DNA from: CAYMGM01 sp964390005
GTDB lineage: Bacteria; Pseudomonadota; Alphaproteobacteria; UBA9219
Direction: 5' to 3'
NCBI GenBank assembly: GCA_964390005.1
Contig: CAYMGM010000003.1
Location: 124,001-188,000, forward strand
DNA length: 64,000 bases
Translations under genes and position numbers: made by a program
Notes under the pieces: model-generated
Told to the model about the DNA's origin: nothing
Seen by the model: only the letters and a program-made list of their open reading frames with translations
Database searches by the model: none
Shown: piece by piece, positions 23,733 through 32,423 of the stretch
Layout: every line of letters begins with the position of its first letter
Numbering within the stretch: position 1 is the first letter of the stretch

Positions 23733-26630
23733 ATGTCTGAAGAAGCTAAAGTCGATTATCGCGATACCGTCTTTTTACCCTCTACCGATTTTCCGATGCG
23801 CGGCAGCTTGCCTATTAAAGAACCCGAGATTTTACACCGCTGGAAAAAAATGGACCTGTATGGCCAGCTACGGGCGCGGGCCGCGGGGCGCGAGAAGTAT
23901 ATTCTGCATGATGGCCCCCCCTTTGCGAACGGCGCGATCCATTTGGGGCACTCTGTGAATAAAATCCTGAAGGATGTCGTCGTTCGGACGCATCAGATGG
24001 TTGGGTTCGATTCACCTTATGTGCCTGGTTGGGATTGTCATGGTCTGCCTATCGAATGGAAGATCGAAGAAGAATACAGGACCAAGGGGCTCGATAAAGA
24101 CCAAGTGCCGGTTCTGCAATTCCGCGCCGAATGCCGCGCCTTTGCCAAGCATTGGCAGGAAGTTCAAGCCGATGGGTTCCAGCGTTTGGGCGTTTTGGGC
24201 GATTGGAATCATCCCTATATGACGATGACCAAGCGGGCCGAGGCTCAGATCGCGCGCGAAATCCATAAGTTTTTGAAGGCCGATTTGCTGTACAAGGGCG
24301 TCAAGCCTGTCATGTGGTCGGTGGTCGAGAAAACGGCGCTGGCCGAAGCTGAAATCGAATATCACGATCATAAATCGACGACGCTTTGGGTGCGTTTCCC
24401 AGTCGTGAAGCCCGCCGATTCACTGACATCTTATGGGCCCATCGCGGTTGTGATTTGGACGACGACGCCTTGGACGATTCCGGCGAACCGAGCCATCGCT
24501 TATGGTGCTTTTGCCTATAGCTTGATTGAGGTTGAAGCCGTCACCGAAGGCGCTGCCGCCAAGCTTGGCGATCGTTTGTTGGTAGCGACCGATTTGCTGG
24601 ATAGTTTTGCGGGCGAAGCCAAAATCACGGCGCACAAAGTTTTGAAAGCCGATTTAGGCGAAGCCGATTTGGCGGGCATGGTTTGCGCGCATCCTTTCCG
24701 GGGGCGCGCGGGCTCGGAAGGTTATTTTGATTACGATGTGCCGTTGTTGGCGGGCGATTTCGTCACGACCGACGCGGGCACGGGCTTTGTTCATATCGCG
24801 CCGGGGCATGGCGAAGACGATTTCCATCTGGGACAAAAGATGAAGATCGCCTTTGACGAAACGGTCGGTGACGATGGGCGCTATCTGCCGAACGTCAAAG
24901 GGTTCGTCGGCCTTTCCGTTTATAAAGCCGATGGCAGCGTGGGCGAAGCCAATGGCGCGGTGATCAAGGCGCTGGCCGAGGCTGGCGCGCTGATGGCCAA
25001 AAAGAACATCACGCACAGCTATCCGCATTCATGGCGGTCGAAAGCGCCGCTTATTTTCCGCACGACGCCGCAGTGGTTTATTGCGCTTGATGAAAAGCAG
25101 GCGGGCAAAGACGAAACGCTGCGCGCGACGGCGCTGAAGGCGATCAAAGATACCAAATGGTATCCGGCTGTTGGCGAAAACCGGATCACGGGCATGCTTG
25201 AGACGCGCCCAGACTGGTGCATCAGCCGTCAGCGCGTTTGGGGCGTTCCGATTGCGATTTTTGTGGCGAAAAAAGACGGCAAGCCGCTCAAGGATCAGGC
25301 CGTTCTTGACCGCATTTTTAACGCCTTTGTCGAAGAAGGGGCCGATGCTTGGTACAGCCATGACGCCGCGTTTTTCTTGGGCGATGCTTATCAGGCGGCG
25401 GATTACGATCAAGTTTTCGACATCGTCGATGTTTGGTTTGAATCGGGCTCGACCCACAGCTTCTGCCTCAATCAGGAAACAGGGGTTTCGGAGTGGCCCG
25501 AGCAACGCTGGCCTGCCGATATGTATCTGGAAGGCTCGGACCAGCATCGCGGCTGGTTCCATTCGTCGCTGTTGGAAGCTTGCGGCACCATGGGGCGCGC
25601 GCCTTATAACGAAGTGCTGACGCATGGTTTTGTGTTGGACGAAGAGGGGCATAAGCAATCGAAGTCGCTTGGCAATACGGTCGATCCTTTGGAAGTGACC
25701 GATAAGCTGGGGGCGGATATCTTGCGTATTTGGGTCCTTTCATCGGATTACTCGCAAGATCTTTCGCTGGGGCCGAATATCTTGAAACAGATGGGCGATT
25801 TGTATCGCCGGTTCCGTAACACGCTGCGTTATCTGTTGGGCGCTTTGGACGGTTTGTCTAAGGCCGAGCGTTTGCCGCTGGCCGAGATGCCCGAATTAGA
25901 GCGTTGGGTGCTGAACCGTTTGTACAGCATCGACAAAACACTGCGCGGCGCGATTGACAATCACGATTACGGCACGATGTTGCAGACGCTGCATCAATTC
26001 TGCGGTGTGGAATTGTCGGCGTTTTATTTGGATGTACGCAAAGACAGCTTGTATTGCGACCGTCCCGATTCCAAGCGTCGGCGCGCCGTGCGTACGGTGA
26101 TTGAACAGGTTTTCAATCACTTGGTTATTTGGCTCGCGCCGGTTCTTTGCTTTACAGCCGAAGAAGCGTGGCTGGCCCGTAACCCGGGATCGGACAGCAG
26201 CGTGCATTTGCAGACCTTCCCTGTTGTTCCGGCGGAATGGAAAAACGAAGCCTTGGCCGCGAAGTGGGACAAAATTCGCGATTTGCGCCGCGTCGTCACG
26301 GGCGCGATGGAAGTCGCGCGGGCCGAGAAAAAGATTGGCTCCAGCCTTCAGGCGGCCCCCATCGTGTCGATGGATGCGGCGTCGGCGGCTTTGCTGGAAG
26401 GGCTGGATTTCGCCGAAGTGTGCATTTGCTCATCCCTGACGATCCAAATCGGCGCGGTGCCTGAGGGGGCGTTTACGCTTCCCGACGTGCCGGGTATTGG
26501 CGCGGTCGTTGAACTGGCGGGCGGGCGTAAATGCGCGCGTTGCTGGCAGGTGTTGGATAGTGTCGGCGGCGATGATTTGTGTCCGCGCTGCGCCGATGCG
26601 GTGAAGGCTCAAAAAGGAGAGGCCGCGTGA
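23733..26630 (+). CDS. ileS: Isoleucyl-tRNA synthetase
   Basis: ATG 23733 gives 965 residues; the frame extends to 23679 but without a better start. The class I signature His-Leu-Gly-His is at 70-73, and the second signature reads Lys-Gln-Ser-Lys-Ser at 641-645 in place of Lys-Met-Ser-Lys-Ser. The CP1 editing domain is present (Thr-Thr-Pro-Trp-Thr-Ile-Pro), as is a C-terminal zinc site with Cys934/937/950/953. It charges tRNA-Ile and edits valine. Its stop overlaps the GTG start of lspA by four bases, the classic ileS-lspA coupling. The C-terminal zinc marks the bacterial type that is usually sensitive to pseudomonic acid (family knowledge). Confidence 0.96.
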   Translation: MSEEAKVDYRDTVFLPSTDFPMRGSLPIKEPEILHRWKKMDLYGQLRARAAGREKYILHDGPPFANGAIHLGHSVNKILKDVVVRTHQMVGFDSPYVPGWDCHGLPIEWKIEEEYRTKGLDKDQVPVLQFRAECRAFAKHWQEVQADGFQRLGVLGDWNHPYMTMTKRAEAQIAREIHKFLKADLLYKGVKPVMWSVVEKTALAEAEIEYHDHKSTTLWVRFPVVKPADSLTSYGPIAVVIWTTTPWTIPANRAIAYGAFAYSLIEVEAVTEGAAAKLGDRLLVATDLLDSFAGEAKITAHKVLKADLGEADLAGMVCAHPFRGRAGSEGYFDYDVPLLAGDFVTTDAGTGFVHIAPGHGEDDFHLGQKMKIAFDETVGDDGRYLPNVKGFVGLSVYKADGSVGEANGAVIKALAEAGALMAKKNITHSYPHSWRSKAPLIFRTTPQWFIALDEKQAGKDETLRATALKAIKDTKWYPAVGENRITGMLETRPDWCISRQRVWGVPIAIFVAKKDGKPLKDQAVLDRIFNAFVEEGADAWYSHDAAFFLGDAYQAADYDQVFDIVDVWFESGSTHSFCLNQETGVSEWPEQRWPADMYLEGSDQHRGWFHSSLLEACGTMGRAPYNEVLTHGFVLDEEGHKQSKSLGNTVDPLEVTDKLGADILRIWVLSSDYSQDLSLGPNILKQMGDLYRRFRNTLRYLLGALDGLSKAERLPLAEMPELERWVLNRLYSIDKTLRGAIDNHDYGTMLQTLHQFCGVELSAFYLDVRKDSLYCDRPDSKRRRAVRTVIEQVFNHLVIWLAPVLCFTAEEAWLARNPGSDSSVHLQTFPVVPAEWKNEALAAKWDKIRDLRRVVTGAMEVARAEKKIGSSLQAAPIVSMDAASAALLEGLDFAEVCICSSLTIQIGAVPEGAFTLPDVPGIGAVVELAGGRKCARCWQVLDSVGGDDLCPRCADAVKAQKGEAA

Positions 26631-27115
26631 GAGGCCGTTTGATCGATATTGGTCTTTACGCCGCGGCAGCCGTCGCGGCGATTGACCAAGGCGTTAAATG
26701 GTGGCTTTTGTCGTTTGTGTTGAACAAAGACCGTTTTGTGCCGGTTTCGCCATGGTTTAATCTGGTTCTTAGCTGGAATCATGGCGTGACTTTTGGCTTT
26801 TTTAACACAAATCCCGCCTGGCATGACTTTTTGCCTTATATTTTCTCGGGTGCGGCCTTTATCATCGTGATTTATTTGGCGATGTGGCTTTGGCGGGCCA
26901 GCAGTATCAAGGTCGCTTTGGGGCTTGGTATGGTCATTGGCGGGGCTATCGGCAATGTGATCGATCGAATCCGTTTTGGCGCCGTCATGGATTTTTTAGA
27001 CTTCCATTATGCCGGGTATCACTGGTATGCCTTTAATCTGGCTGACAGCGCGATTGTCGGCGGGGTTGGGCTTCTTCTTCTCGACCATCTGGTCACGACC
27101 CGGAAAAAAGGCTAG
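26627..27115 (+). CDS. lspA: Lipoprotein signal peptidase (signal peptidase II)
   Basis: The start is GTG 26627, whose GTGA overlaps the ileS stop, with AAAGGAGAGG about 5 bases upstream inside ileS. The product has 162 residues and four membrane helices, with catalytic Asp113 in Gly-Asn-Val-Ile-Asp-Arg and Asp140 in Asn-Leu-Ala-Asp-Ser. It cleaves prolipoproteins in the inner membrane before the lipidated Cys. Substrates in this window include the DUF3035 protein, CpaD and the lipoprotein at 57553. Translational coupling to ileS is expected. Confidence 0.94.
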   Translation: MRGRLIDIGLYAAAAVAAIDQGVKWWLLSFVLNKDRFVPVSPWFNLVLSWNHGVTFGFFNTNPAWHDFLPYIFSGAAFIIVIYLAMWLWRASSIKVALGLGMVIGGAIGNVIDRIRFGAVMDFLDFHYAGYHWYAFNLADSAIVGGVGLLLLDHLVTTRKKG

Positions 27116-27185
27116 GCTTCTTTCGGGCTCTCTGGCGCGACGCTGGCGGGCTTTTCCTCTCTTCCTTGCGGAGAATGTGCGAGAT

Positions 27186-27773
27186 ATGAACCGTTCCTTG
27201 TTGATCCTCCCCGTTTTGGGGCTTTCTTTGATGTTGACAGGCTGCGGCAGCGTGACCGATGCGCTGGGGCTGGGACGCAATCCGCCGGACGAGTTCGCCG
27301 TTGTCGATCGTCCGCCTTTGGCCGTTCCGCCTAATTTTGATTTGCGTCCGCCCAAGCCCGGCGCGCCGCGTCCGCAGGCCGTGAACTTGCAAGCCCGCGC
27401 CGCCAGCACGATGTATGGCACCGATTCCAAGCTGGGCAATACGGCGTCACGTGACAATTCGGGGGCTTTGTTGGGAGCGCCGTCTAAAACCGCTTCAGGG
27501 GATGAGCAGACCTTTTTGGAAGCGTTGCATGCCGACAAACCCACACCGGATATTCGCGATCAGATTGATCGTGACGCTGCGCAACGCATTTCGGGCAACG
27601 ATCATTTGATCGACGATTTGCTGTGGTGGCGTAAACCGCAAGATGCGGGCGTGGTCGTCGATTCCAAGGCCGAAGCGGCGCGCATCAAAGAAGCGACCGA
27701 TAAAGGCCAGCCTTTGAACAAAGGCGCGACGCCGGTGATCGAAAAAGCAAAAGGCGGGTTTTTAGGCCTGTAA
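27186..27773 (+). CDS. DUF3035 lipoprotein
   Basis: ATG 27186 gives 195 residues starting with a lipoprotein signal (Leu-Met-Leu-Thr-Gly-Cys). A Pro-rich segment follows (Val-Pro-Pro-Asn-Phe-Asp-Leu-Arg-Pro-Pro), then a helical C-terminal half. It matches DUF3035, an alphaproteobacterial family often found next to lspA; its function is unknown. The longer reading frame from 27009 overlaps lspA and is rejected. Position between lspA and two M16 peptidases suggests a shared envelope-related operon, but no molecular role can be read from the sequence. Confidence 0.8.
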   Translation: MNRSLLILPVLGLSLMLTGCGSVTDALGLGRNPPDEFAVVDRPPLAVPPNFDLRPPKPGAPRPQAVNLQARAASTMYGTDSKLGNTASRDNSGALLGAPSKTASGDEQTFLEALHADKPTPDIRDQIDRDAAQRISGNDHLIDDLLWWRKPQDAGVVVDSKAEAARIKEATDKGQPLNKGATPVIEKAKGGFLGL

Positions 27774-27813
27774 GAAACGGCGCGCCTTTTCGGCAAAACT
27801 GAGGTTCGATGTG

Positions 27814-29235
27814 ATGACAAAAAGAACTGTATTCGGCGCGGCGCGTCTGGCCGTTCTGGCTGCCGCTTTGGGGGCTTCTTATGCGCTTCCGGCGCGGGCT
27901 TCCGTGTTTTATCCCGAAACATTTACGCTAGCTAACGGCCTGAAGCTGATCGTCGTGCCGAACAAGCTGTCGGCGGCGGTCGCGCAAATGGTTTGGTACA
28001 AGGTGGGCTCGGCCGACGAAGCGCCGGGCTTGTCGGGGCTTGCGCATTATCTTGAGCATTTGATGTTTCGCGGGACGACGCAAATTCCGGCGGGGCAGTT
28101 CAGCGCGATGATCGCGGCCAAGGGCGGGCAAGACAACGCCTTTACCTATTATGATTATACGGCCTATCACGAACAGGTGGCAGCTGCGGAACTGGGCGCG
28201 ATCATGCAGATGGAAGCGGACCGGATGCAAAACCTGGCGATTGCGCCCGCCATGGCCGAGCCGGAATTGGGCGTCGTTTTAAGCGAGCGTCAGCAGCGCA
28301 CCGACAACAGCCCCGAAGGGCTGTTTTATGAAAAAACGCAGGCGGCTCTTTTTCACAACCACCCCTATGGCATTCCCGTCATCGGCTGGCAGAATGAAAT
28401 GGAAAAGATGGATGCCGCCAGTGCGATGGCTTTTTATCGTCAGCATTATGCGCCCAACAACGCGATTGTCGTGATCAGCGGCAATGTCGATGTTGCCGAT
28501 GTGCTGCGTTTGGCAGCGGGGACTTTTGGCCGCGTTGAATCGCGCGCAATCCCGGCGCGCCGCGTTTTGGGTCAGCCCGATCTTCCGGCAGAAAAAACAA
28601 TTCTGATGCAAAGCGCTGAAGTGCATCAGCCGCTTTTGATGCGCCGTTATGTTGTGCCATCTTTTGCGACGGGCGGGGCTTTGGAATCGGCGGCGTATGA
28701 CGTGTTGTCCGATTTTCTGGCGGGCGGCGAAGTCGGCGTTTTGTATCGTCGTTTGGTCGTCGATCAGGCGAAGGCCAGCGACATTGATGTCAGCTATGAC
28801 GGCACCATGCGGGGGCCTGCGTCATTCAATATCTCGCTTTATCCGGCGCCCGGCGTCGATGTCCACGCGCTTGAAAGCGATATGGATGAAGCGCTCGCCC
28901 AGATCTTGGCCAGCGATGTCACCGATAAAACCGTGGACGAAGCCAAGCAACGCTTGATCCGCTCGGCCACTTTTGCGCGCGATAGCTTGATGGCGCCTGG
29001 TTATGCCTTGGGCGCGGCCTTGACGACGGGCGGCACTGTCGCGGCGGTTGAGACCTGGCCCGAGACCGTTGCGCGCGTTTCGCGGGTGGACGTGCAAAAG
29101 GCGCTGGCCGATTTATTGCAAAACAAACATGTTGTGACGGGCTTTTTGACGCCTGATCCGAATGCGCGCGAAGACGAAGGCGATGTGCCTTCTGCGCGGC
29201 ATGCGGCTTCCATGGGGGGAGGAGAGATCCAATGA
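27814..29235 (+). CDS. M16 zinc peptidase, active subunit
   Basis: ATG 27814 (or the GTG one codon earlier) has GAGGT upstream and gives 473 residues with a signal peptide ending Ala-Arg-Ala-Ser. The inverted zinc motif is intact: His78-Tyr-Leu-Glu81-His82, with the distal ligand Glu158 exactly 76 residues later. The second half is the inactive M16 lobe. Periplasmic pairs of this type (PqqL/YmxG-like) degrade or process peptides. It is the first gene of a pair; its stop overlaps the ATG of the second by four bases, so a heterodimer is likely. Specific substrate unknown. Confidence 0.88.
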   Translation: MTKRTVFGAARLAVLAAALGASYALPARASVFYPETFTLANGLKLIVVPNKLSAAVAQMVWYKVGSADEAPGLSGLAHYLEHLMFRGTTQIPAGQFSAMIAAKGGQDNAFTYYDYTAYHEQVAAAELGAIMQMEADRMQNLAIAPAMAEPELGVVLSERQQRTDNSPEGLFYEKTQAALFHNHPYGIPVIGWQNEMEKMDAASAMAFYRQHYAPNNAIVVISGNVDVADVLRLAAGTFGRVESRAIPARRVLGQPDLPAEKTILMQSAEVHQPLLMRRYVVPSFATGGALESAAYDVLSDFLAGGEVGVLYRRLVVDQAKASDIDVSYDGTMRGPASFNISLYPAPGVDVHALESDMDEALAQILASDVTDKTVDEAKQRLIRSATFARDSLMAPGYALGAALTTGGTVAAVETWPETVARVSRVDVQKALADLLQNKHVVTGFLTPDPNAREDEGDVPSARHAASMGGGEIQ

Positions 29236-30596
29236 TCGGGGCTCTTTGTAAAAAACTGGGCGGCGTTGCGGCTTTTCTGATGTTGACGGCAAGCGCGGCG
29301 GGGCCTGCGCTGGCGGGCGCGTTGAAAATCGAAGAAGTGCAAAGCAAAGGCGGTATTAAGGCTTGGCTGGTTCATGACGACAAGCTGCCGTTGATTTCTA
29401 TGCAATTCGCTTTTCGTGGCGGGGTCGAACAAGATCCGGCAGGAAAAGAAGGTCTGGCGACGCTGACGATGGATCTATTGACCCAAGGCGCGGGGGCGTA
29501 CGATGCGGTCGCTTTTCAAGACGCTTTGGCGGGTTCGTCCATTCGCATGAACTTTGACGCGGGGCGCGATTTTCTGAGCGGCGCGATCAAGACGCTGGTC
29601 TCAACGCGGGCGAAGGCTTTTGAACTGTTGCATGCCGCGCTGACCGCGCCGCGTTTCGATGCCGACGCGCTTGAGCGCGTGCGCGGCCAGATGATCGCCG
29701 AAAACAAATCGCAAATGGACGATCCGGCCTGGCAGGCGCGCTATGCTTTGTATGAGCAAGTCTTTGGCGATCATCCCTATGGCAAACGGTCGCTGGGGTC
29801 GCTTGCCACGCTTGCCGGATTGACGGCGGACGATGCGCGCGCTTTCGCGCAAAAGCATTTGGCCAAGGATAATTTGATCGTTGCCGTCGCGGGCGCTATT
29901 TCGCCGGATGAGCTGGCCGTTGTTTTGGATGAAGTCTTTGGCGCGTTGCCTGCCAAGGCCACGTTGACGCCGGTTGCCGATTTTGGGTGGGTCGATCCGC
30001 CGCCCGTCATTTTGGCGCGCCGGGCGGGGACGCAGACAAATATGTTTTTTGCGCGTCCAGCGCCGCGCCGCTCAAATCCTGATTGGTTTGCCAGCGAAGT
30101 CGCCAATTATATTTTGGGCGGCGGTGGTTTTTCGGCGCGTTTGATGCAAACCGTGCGCGAAAAAGAAGGCCTGACCTATGGCATCGGAACCGATCTGGCT
30201 TCGATGGATCATGGCGCGCTTTTGGTCGGCATGGCAGCAACAGACGATCCCAAGGCCGGGCGGGCTTATGAACTGACGCGCGCGGTTTGGCAGGATTTGT
30301 TCGACAAAGGCCCGACCGATGCCGAAGTCGATGCCGCAAAGGCTTATTTGATCGGCTCGATGCCGCTGCGTTTGACGACGACGTCGGCGATTGCTTCGGC
30401 GCTAGTCGGGCTTCAGGTCGAATATCTGCCGCCGGACTATTTTGAAAAGAAAAAAGAAGCCTTAGCCGCCGTGACACCCGATGATGTGCGCCGCGTTTTG
30501 AAGGCTTGGTATAATCCGGCTCAGGCCGCTTGGGCTTTTGTCGGCGCGCCAGAAGGCGTGACGCCAACGATGGAAAAATCGCTAGTGCATGAATAA
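29232..30596 (+). CDS. M16 peptidase-like partner lacking the zinc motif
   Basis: 454 residues with a signal peptide (Leu-Met-Leu-Thr-Ala-Ser-Ala-Ala, cleaved near Ala-Leu-Ala-Gly). The M16 fold is clear (Gly-Lys-Glu-Gly-Leu-Ala, Val-Arg-Glu-Lys-Glu-Gly-Leu-Thr-Tyr-Gly). However, the place of His-x-x-Glu-His reads Leu-Thr-Met-Asp-Leu, so it cannot bind catalytic zinc. Such subunits complete the chamber of the active partner, as in mitochondrial processing peptidase alpha. The retained Arg/Tyr substrate-binding motif fits that job. Start and previous stop overlap (ATGA), giving one-to-one coupling. Confidence 0.86.
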   Translation: MIGALCKKLGGVAAFLMLTASAAGPALAGALKIEEVQSKGGIKAWLVHDDKLPLISMQFAFRGGVEQDPAGKEGLATLTMDLLTQGAGAYDAVAFQDALAGSSIRMNFDAGRDFLSGAIKTLVSTRAKAFELLHAALTAPRFDADALERVRGQMIAENKSQMDDPAWQARYALYEQVFGDHPYGKRSLGSLATLAGLTADDARAFAQKHLAKDNLIVAVAGAISPDELAVVLDEVFGALPAKATLTPVADFGWVDPPPVILARRAGTQTNMFFARPAPRRSNPDWFASEVANYILGGGGFSARLMQTVREKEGLTYGIGTDLASMDHGALLVGMAATDDPKAGRAYELTRAVWQDLFDKGPTDAEVDAAKAYLIGSMPLRLTTTSAIASALVGLQVEYLPPDYFEKKKEALAAVTPDDVRRVLKAWYNPAQAAWAFVGAPEGVTPTMEKSLVHE

Positions 30597-30620
30597 AGCG
30601 CGGGCAGAAAGGTTTTGAAG

Positions 30621-32129
30621 ATGCTGTTGACCGAAGAGCCTGTATGGCAAGAAATCCGCCGCTATCGCGATAAATGGCATGCGCTGCGATTAGCCGATCT
30701 TTTTACCGCTGACCCTGATCGCCGCGCGACCTTCACCGTTCATGTGGACGGGCTCAGCGCCGATTTTTCACGCAATCATTTAACCGAGACGACGCTGGGG
30801 CTGTTTGAGCGCTTGGCCGAGGCGCGTTCTTTGGCAGCGCGGCGCGATGACATGATGCGCGGCGCGCCGATCAACAACACAGAAAAGCGCGCTGTTTTAC
30901 ACACGGCTTTGCGCGCGCCCGAAGGGGCTGCGCCGATCTTTGTGGATGGCGTCAACGTACTGGGCGAAATCGCCGCGGTGCAAGAGCGGATCAAGGCTTT
31001 TGTCGAAGAGGTTCGCTCGGGGCGCTGGTTGGGCGCTTCGGGGAAGCCCATCCGGGCCGTTGTCAATATTGGCATTGGCGGGTCGGATTTGGGGCCGCGT
31101 TTGGCCGTGTCGGCCTTGCGCGATTACAGCGACAAGTTGGATGTGCGTTTTATCGCGAATATCGATCCGGCGGAACGAAAGGCTGTTTTAGCGGGGCTTG
31201 ATCCGGCGACGACGCTTTTCCTTATCGTTTCAAAAACTTTTTCGACGCAAGAAACCTTGGCCAACGCGCAAGCCGCGCGGGCCTGGATTGTCGAAGCCTT
31301 GGGGGCCGAGGCACCGGCGCGGCATTTTGTCGCCGTTTCGACCCATGCGGAAGCCGTCACAGCCTTTGGCATTGATACCGATCACATGTTCCCCATGTGG
31401 GATTGGGTCGGCGGGCGATACAGCGTTTGGTCTGCCGTTGGTCTTTCCGTCGCGCTTACCATCGGGTGGGAGGCTTTTAAGGCCTTTTTAGCCGGGGCGG
31501 CAGCGATGGATGCGCATTTCTGCACGGCGCCTTGGCGGCATAATATGCCGTTTCTTTTGGGGATGACGGGGCTTTGGTATCGCAATTTCTGGGGGTCGGG
31601 CGCACACGCCATTTTGCCTTACACCGAAAAAATGCGCGATTTGCCGCGCTTTCTTCAGCAGCTTGAAATGGAAAGCAACGGCAAAAGCGTTTTGCAAGAT
31701 GGCGCGCCAAGCCCTGTGCCGACCGCGCCCGTTATTTTTGGCGAATGCGGGACGGTGGGACAGCACAGTTTTCACCAATGGTTGCATCAGGGAACGGATG
31801 TAACGCCCGCGGATTTTATTGGCGTGCGAAAGGCCGATGCCTTTGATCCAGAGGCACACCGCGCTTTGTTGGCCAACATGCTGGCGCAAAGCGATGCGCT
31901 TTTATATGGCTCGAAAGACCCCAATCCGGCGCGCGTCAATCCCGGCAACAAGCCCAGCACGTTGATTTGGCTTGAAACGCTGGATCCTGCGACGCTGGGG
32001 GCTTTGCTGGCCCTTTACGAGCATAAGGTGTTTGTCCAAGGCGTCATTTGGGGCATCAATTCGTTCGATCAATTTGGCGTTGAATTGGGTAAAAAATTGG
32101 CCAAAGCCGCTTTGGCAGCTCAAGGCTAA
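30621..32129 (+). CDS. pgi: Glucose-6-phosphate isomerase
   Basis: 502 residues from ATG 30621 (AGAAAGG 8 bases upstream; an in-frame TTG at 30615 is rejected). Signatures Gly-Ile-Gly-Gly-Ser-Asp-Leu-Gly-Pro and Gly-Gln-His-Ser-Phe-His-Gln-Trp-Leu-His-Gln-Gly are present. The C-terminal active-site Lys lies in a Gly-Lys-Lys-Leu-Ala segment. It interconverts glucose-6-phosphate and fructose-6-phosphate in the cytoplasm. No other sugar-pathway gene is nearby. It follows the M16 pair by 24 bases, so it may share their transcript, and a clear terminator follows. Confidence 0.95.
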   Translation: MLLTEEPVWQEIRRYRDKWHALRLADLFTADPDRRATFTVHVDGLSADFSRNHLTETTLGLFERLAEARSLAARRDDMMRGAPINNTEKRAVLHTALRAPEGAAPIFVDGVNVLGEIAAVQERIKAFVEEVRSGRWLGASGKPIRAVVNIGIGGSDLGPRLAVSALRDYSDKLDVRFIANIDPAERKAVLAGLDPATTLFLIVSKTFSTQETLANAQAARAWIVEALGAEAPARHFVAVSTHAEAVTAFGIDTDHMFPMWDWVGGRYSVWSAVGLSVALTIGWEAFKAFLAGAAAMDAHFCTAPWRHNMPFLLGMTGLWYRNFWGSGAHAILPYTEKMRDLPRFLQQLEMESNGKSVLQDGAPSPVPTAPVIFGECGTVGQHSFHQWLHQGTDVTPADFIGVRKADAFDPEAHRALLANMLAQSDALLYGSKDPNPARVNPGNKPSTLIWLETLDPATLGALLALYEHKVFVQGVIWGINSFDQFGVELGKKLAKAALAAQG

Positions 32130-32151
32130 CCCCTTGATTGTGTTGGGCGTG

Positions 32152-32185
32152 AAAAAAGGATTGCTTTTTGGCGGAATCCTTTTTT
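32152..32185 (+). terminator. Rho-independent terminator after pgi
   Basis: Two 11-base arms, AAAAAAGGATT and AATCCTTTTTT (32152-32162, 32175-32185), separated by 12 bases, with the right arm running into T-rich sequence. It starts 22 bases past the pgi stop. The stem is A/T-heavy but the U-tract is convincing. Confidence 0.65.
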
Positions 32186-32287
32186 ATAATCACGCCTTCG
32201 GATCTTGACGGTTTAAGATCCTTTTCCGGGCTTTTAAGGATGGCCTCGAAAATGCAGCGCGCGCTTCTTCTTCTTTCGCGACGACGC

Positions 32288-32332
32288 CGTTCAGACAACG
32301 TCTGAACGGAAAAGTGTCCCTTTATAAGGGAC
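32288..32332. other. Two adjacent perfect hairpins in the pgi-GNAT intergenic region
   Basis: The first has 9-base arms (32288-32296 and 32300-32308) around AAC; the second has 7-base arms (32316-32322 and 32326-32332) around TAT, followed by a pyrimidine-rich run. They lie about 90 bases before the GNAT gene. They could be a second terminator, a leader structure or a small-RNA end; sequence alone does not decide. Confidence 0.45.
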
Positions 32333-32423
32333 TTTCCTCTTTTCCCATCACCAGACAGATAAACTTTCAGGGATGACAGAATCCTTGGAAAAAGCGTTAT
32401 CTCCGTAAGTGGAAAAAAGTGAA

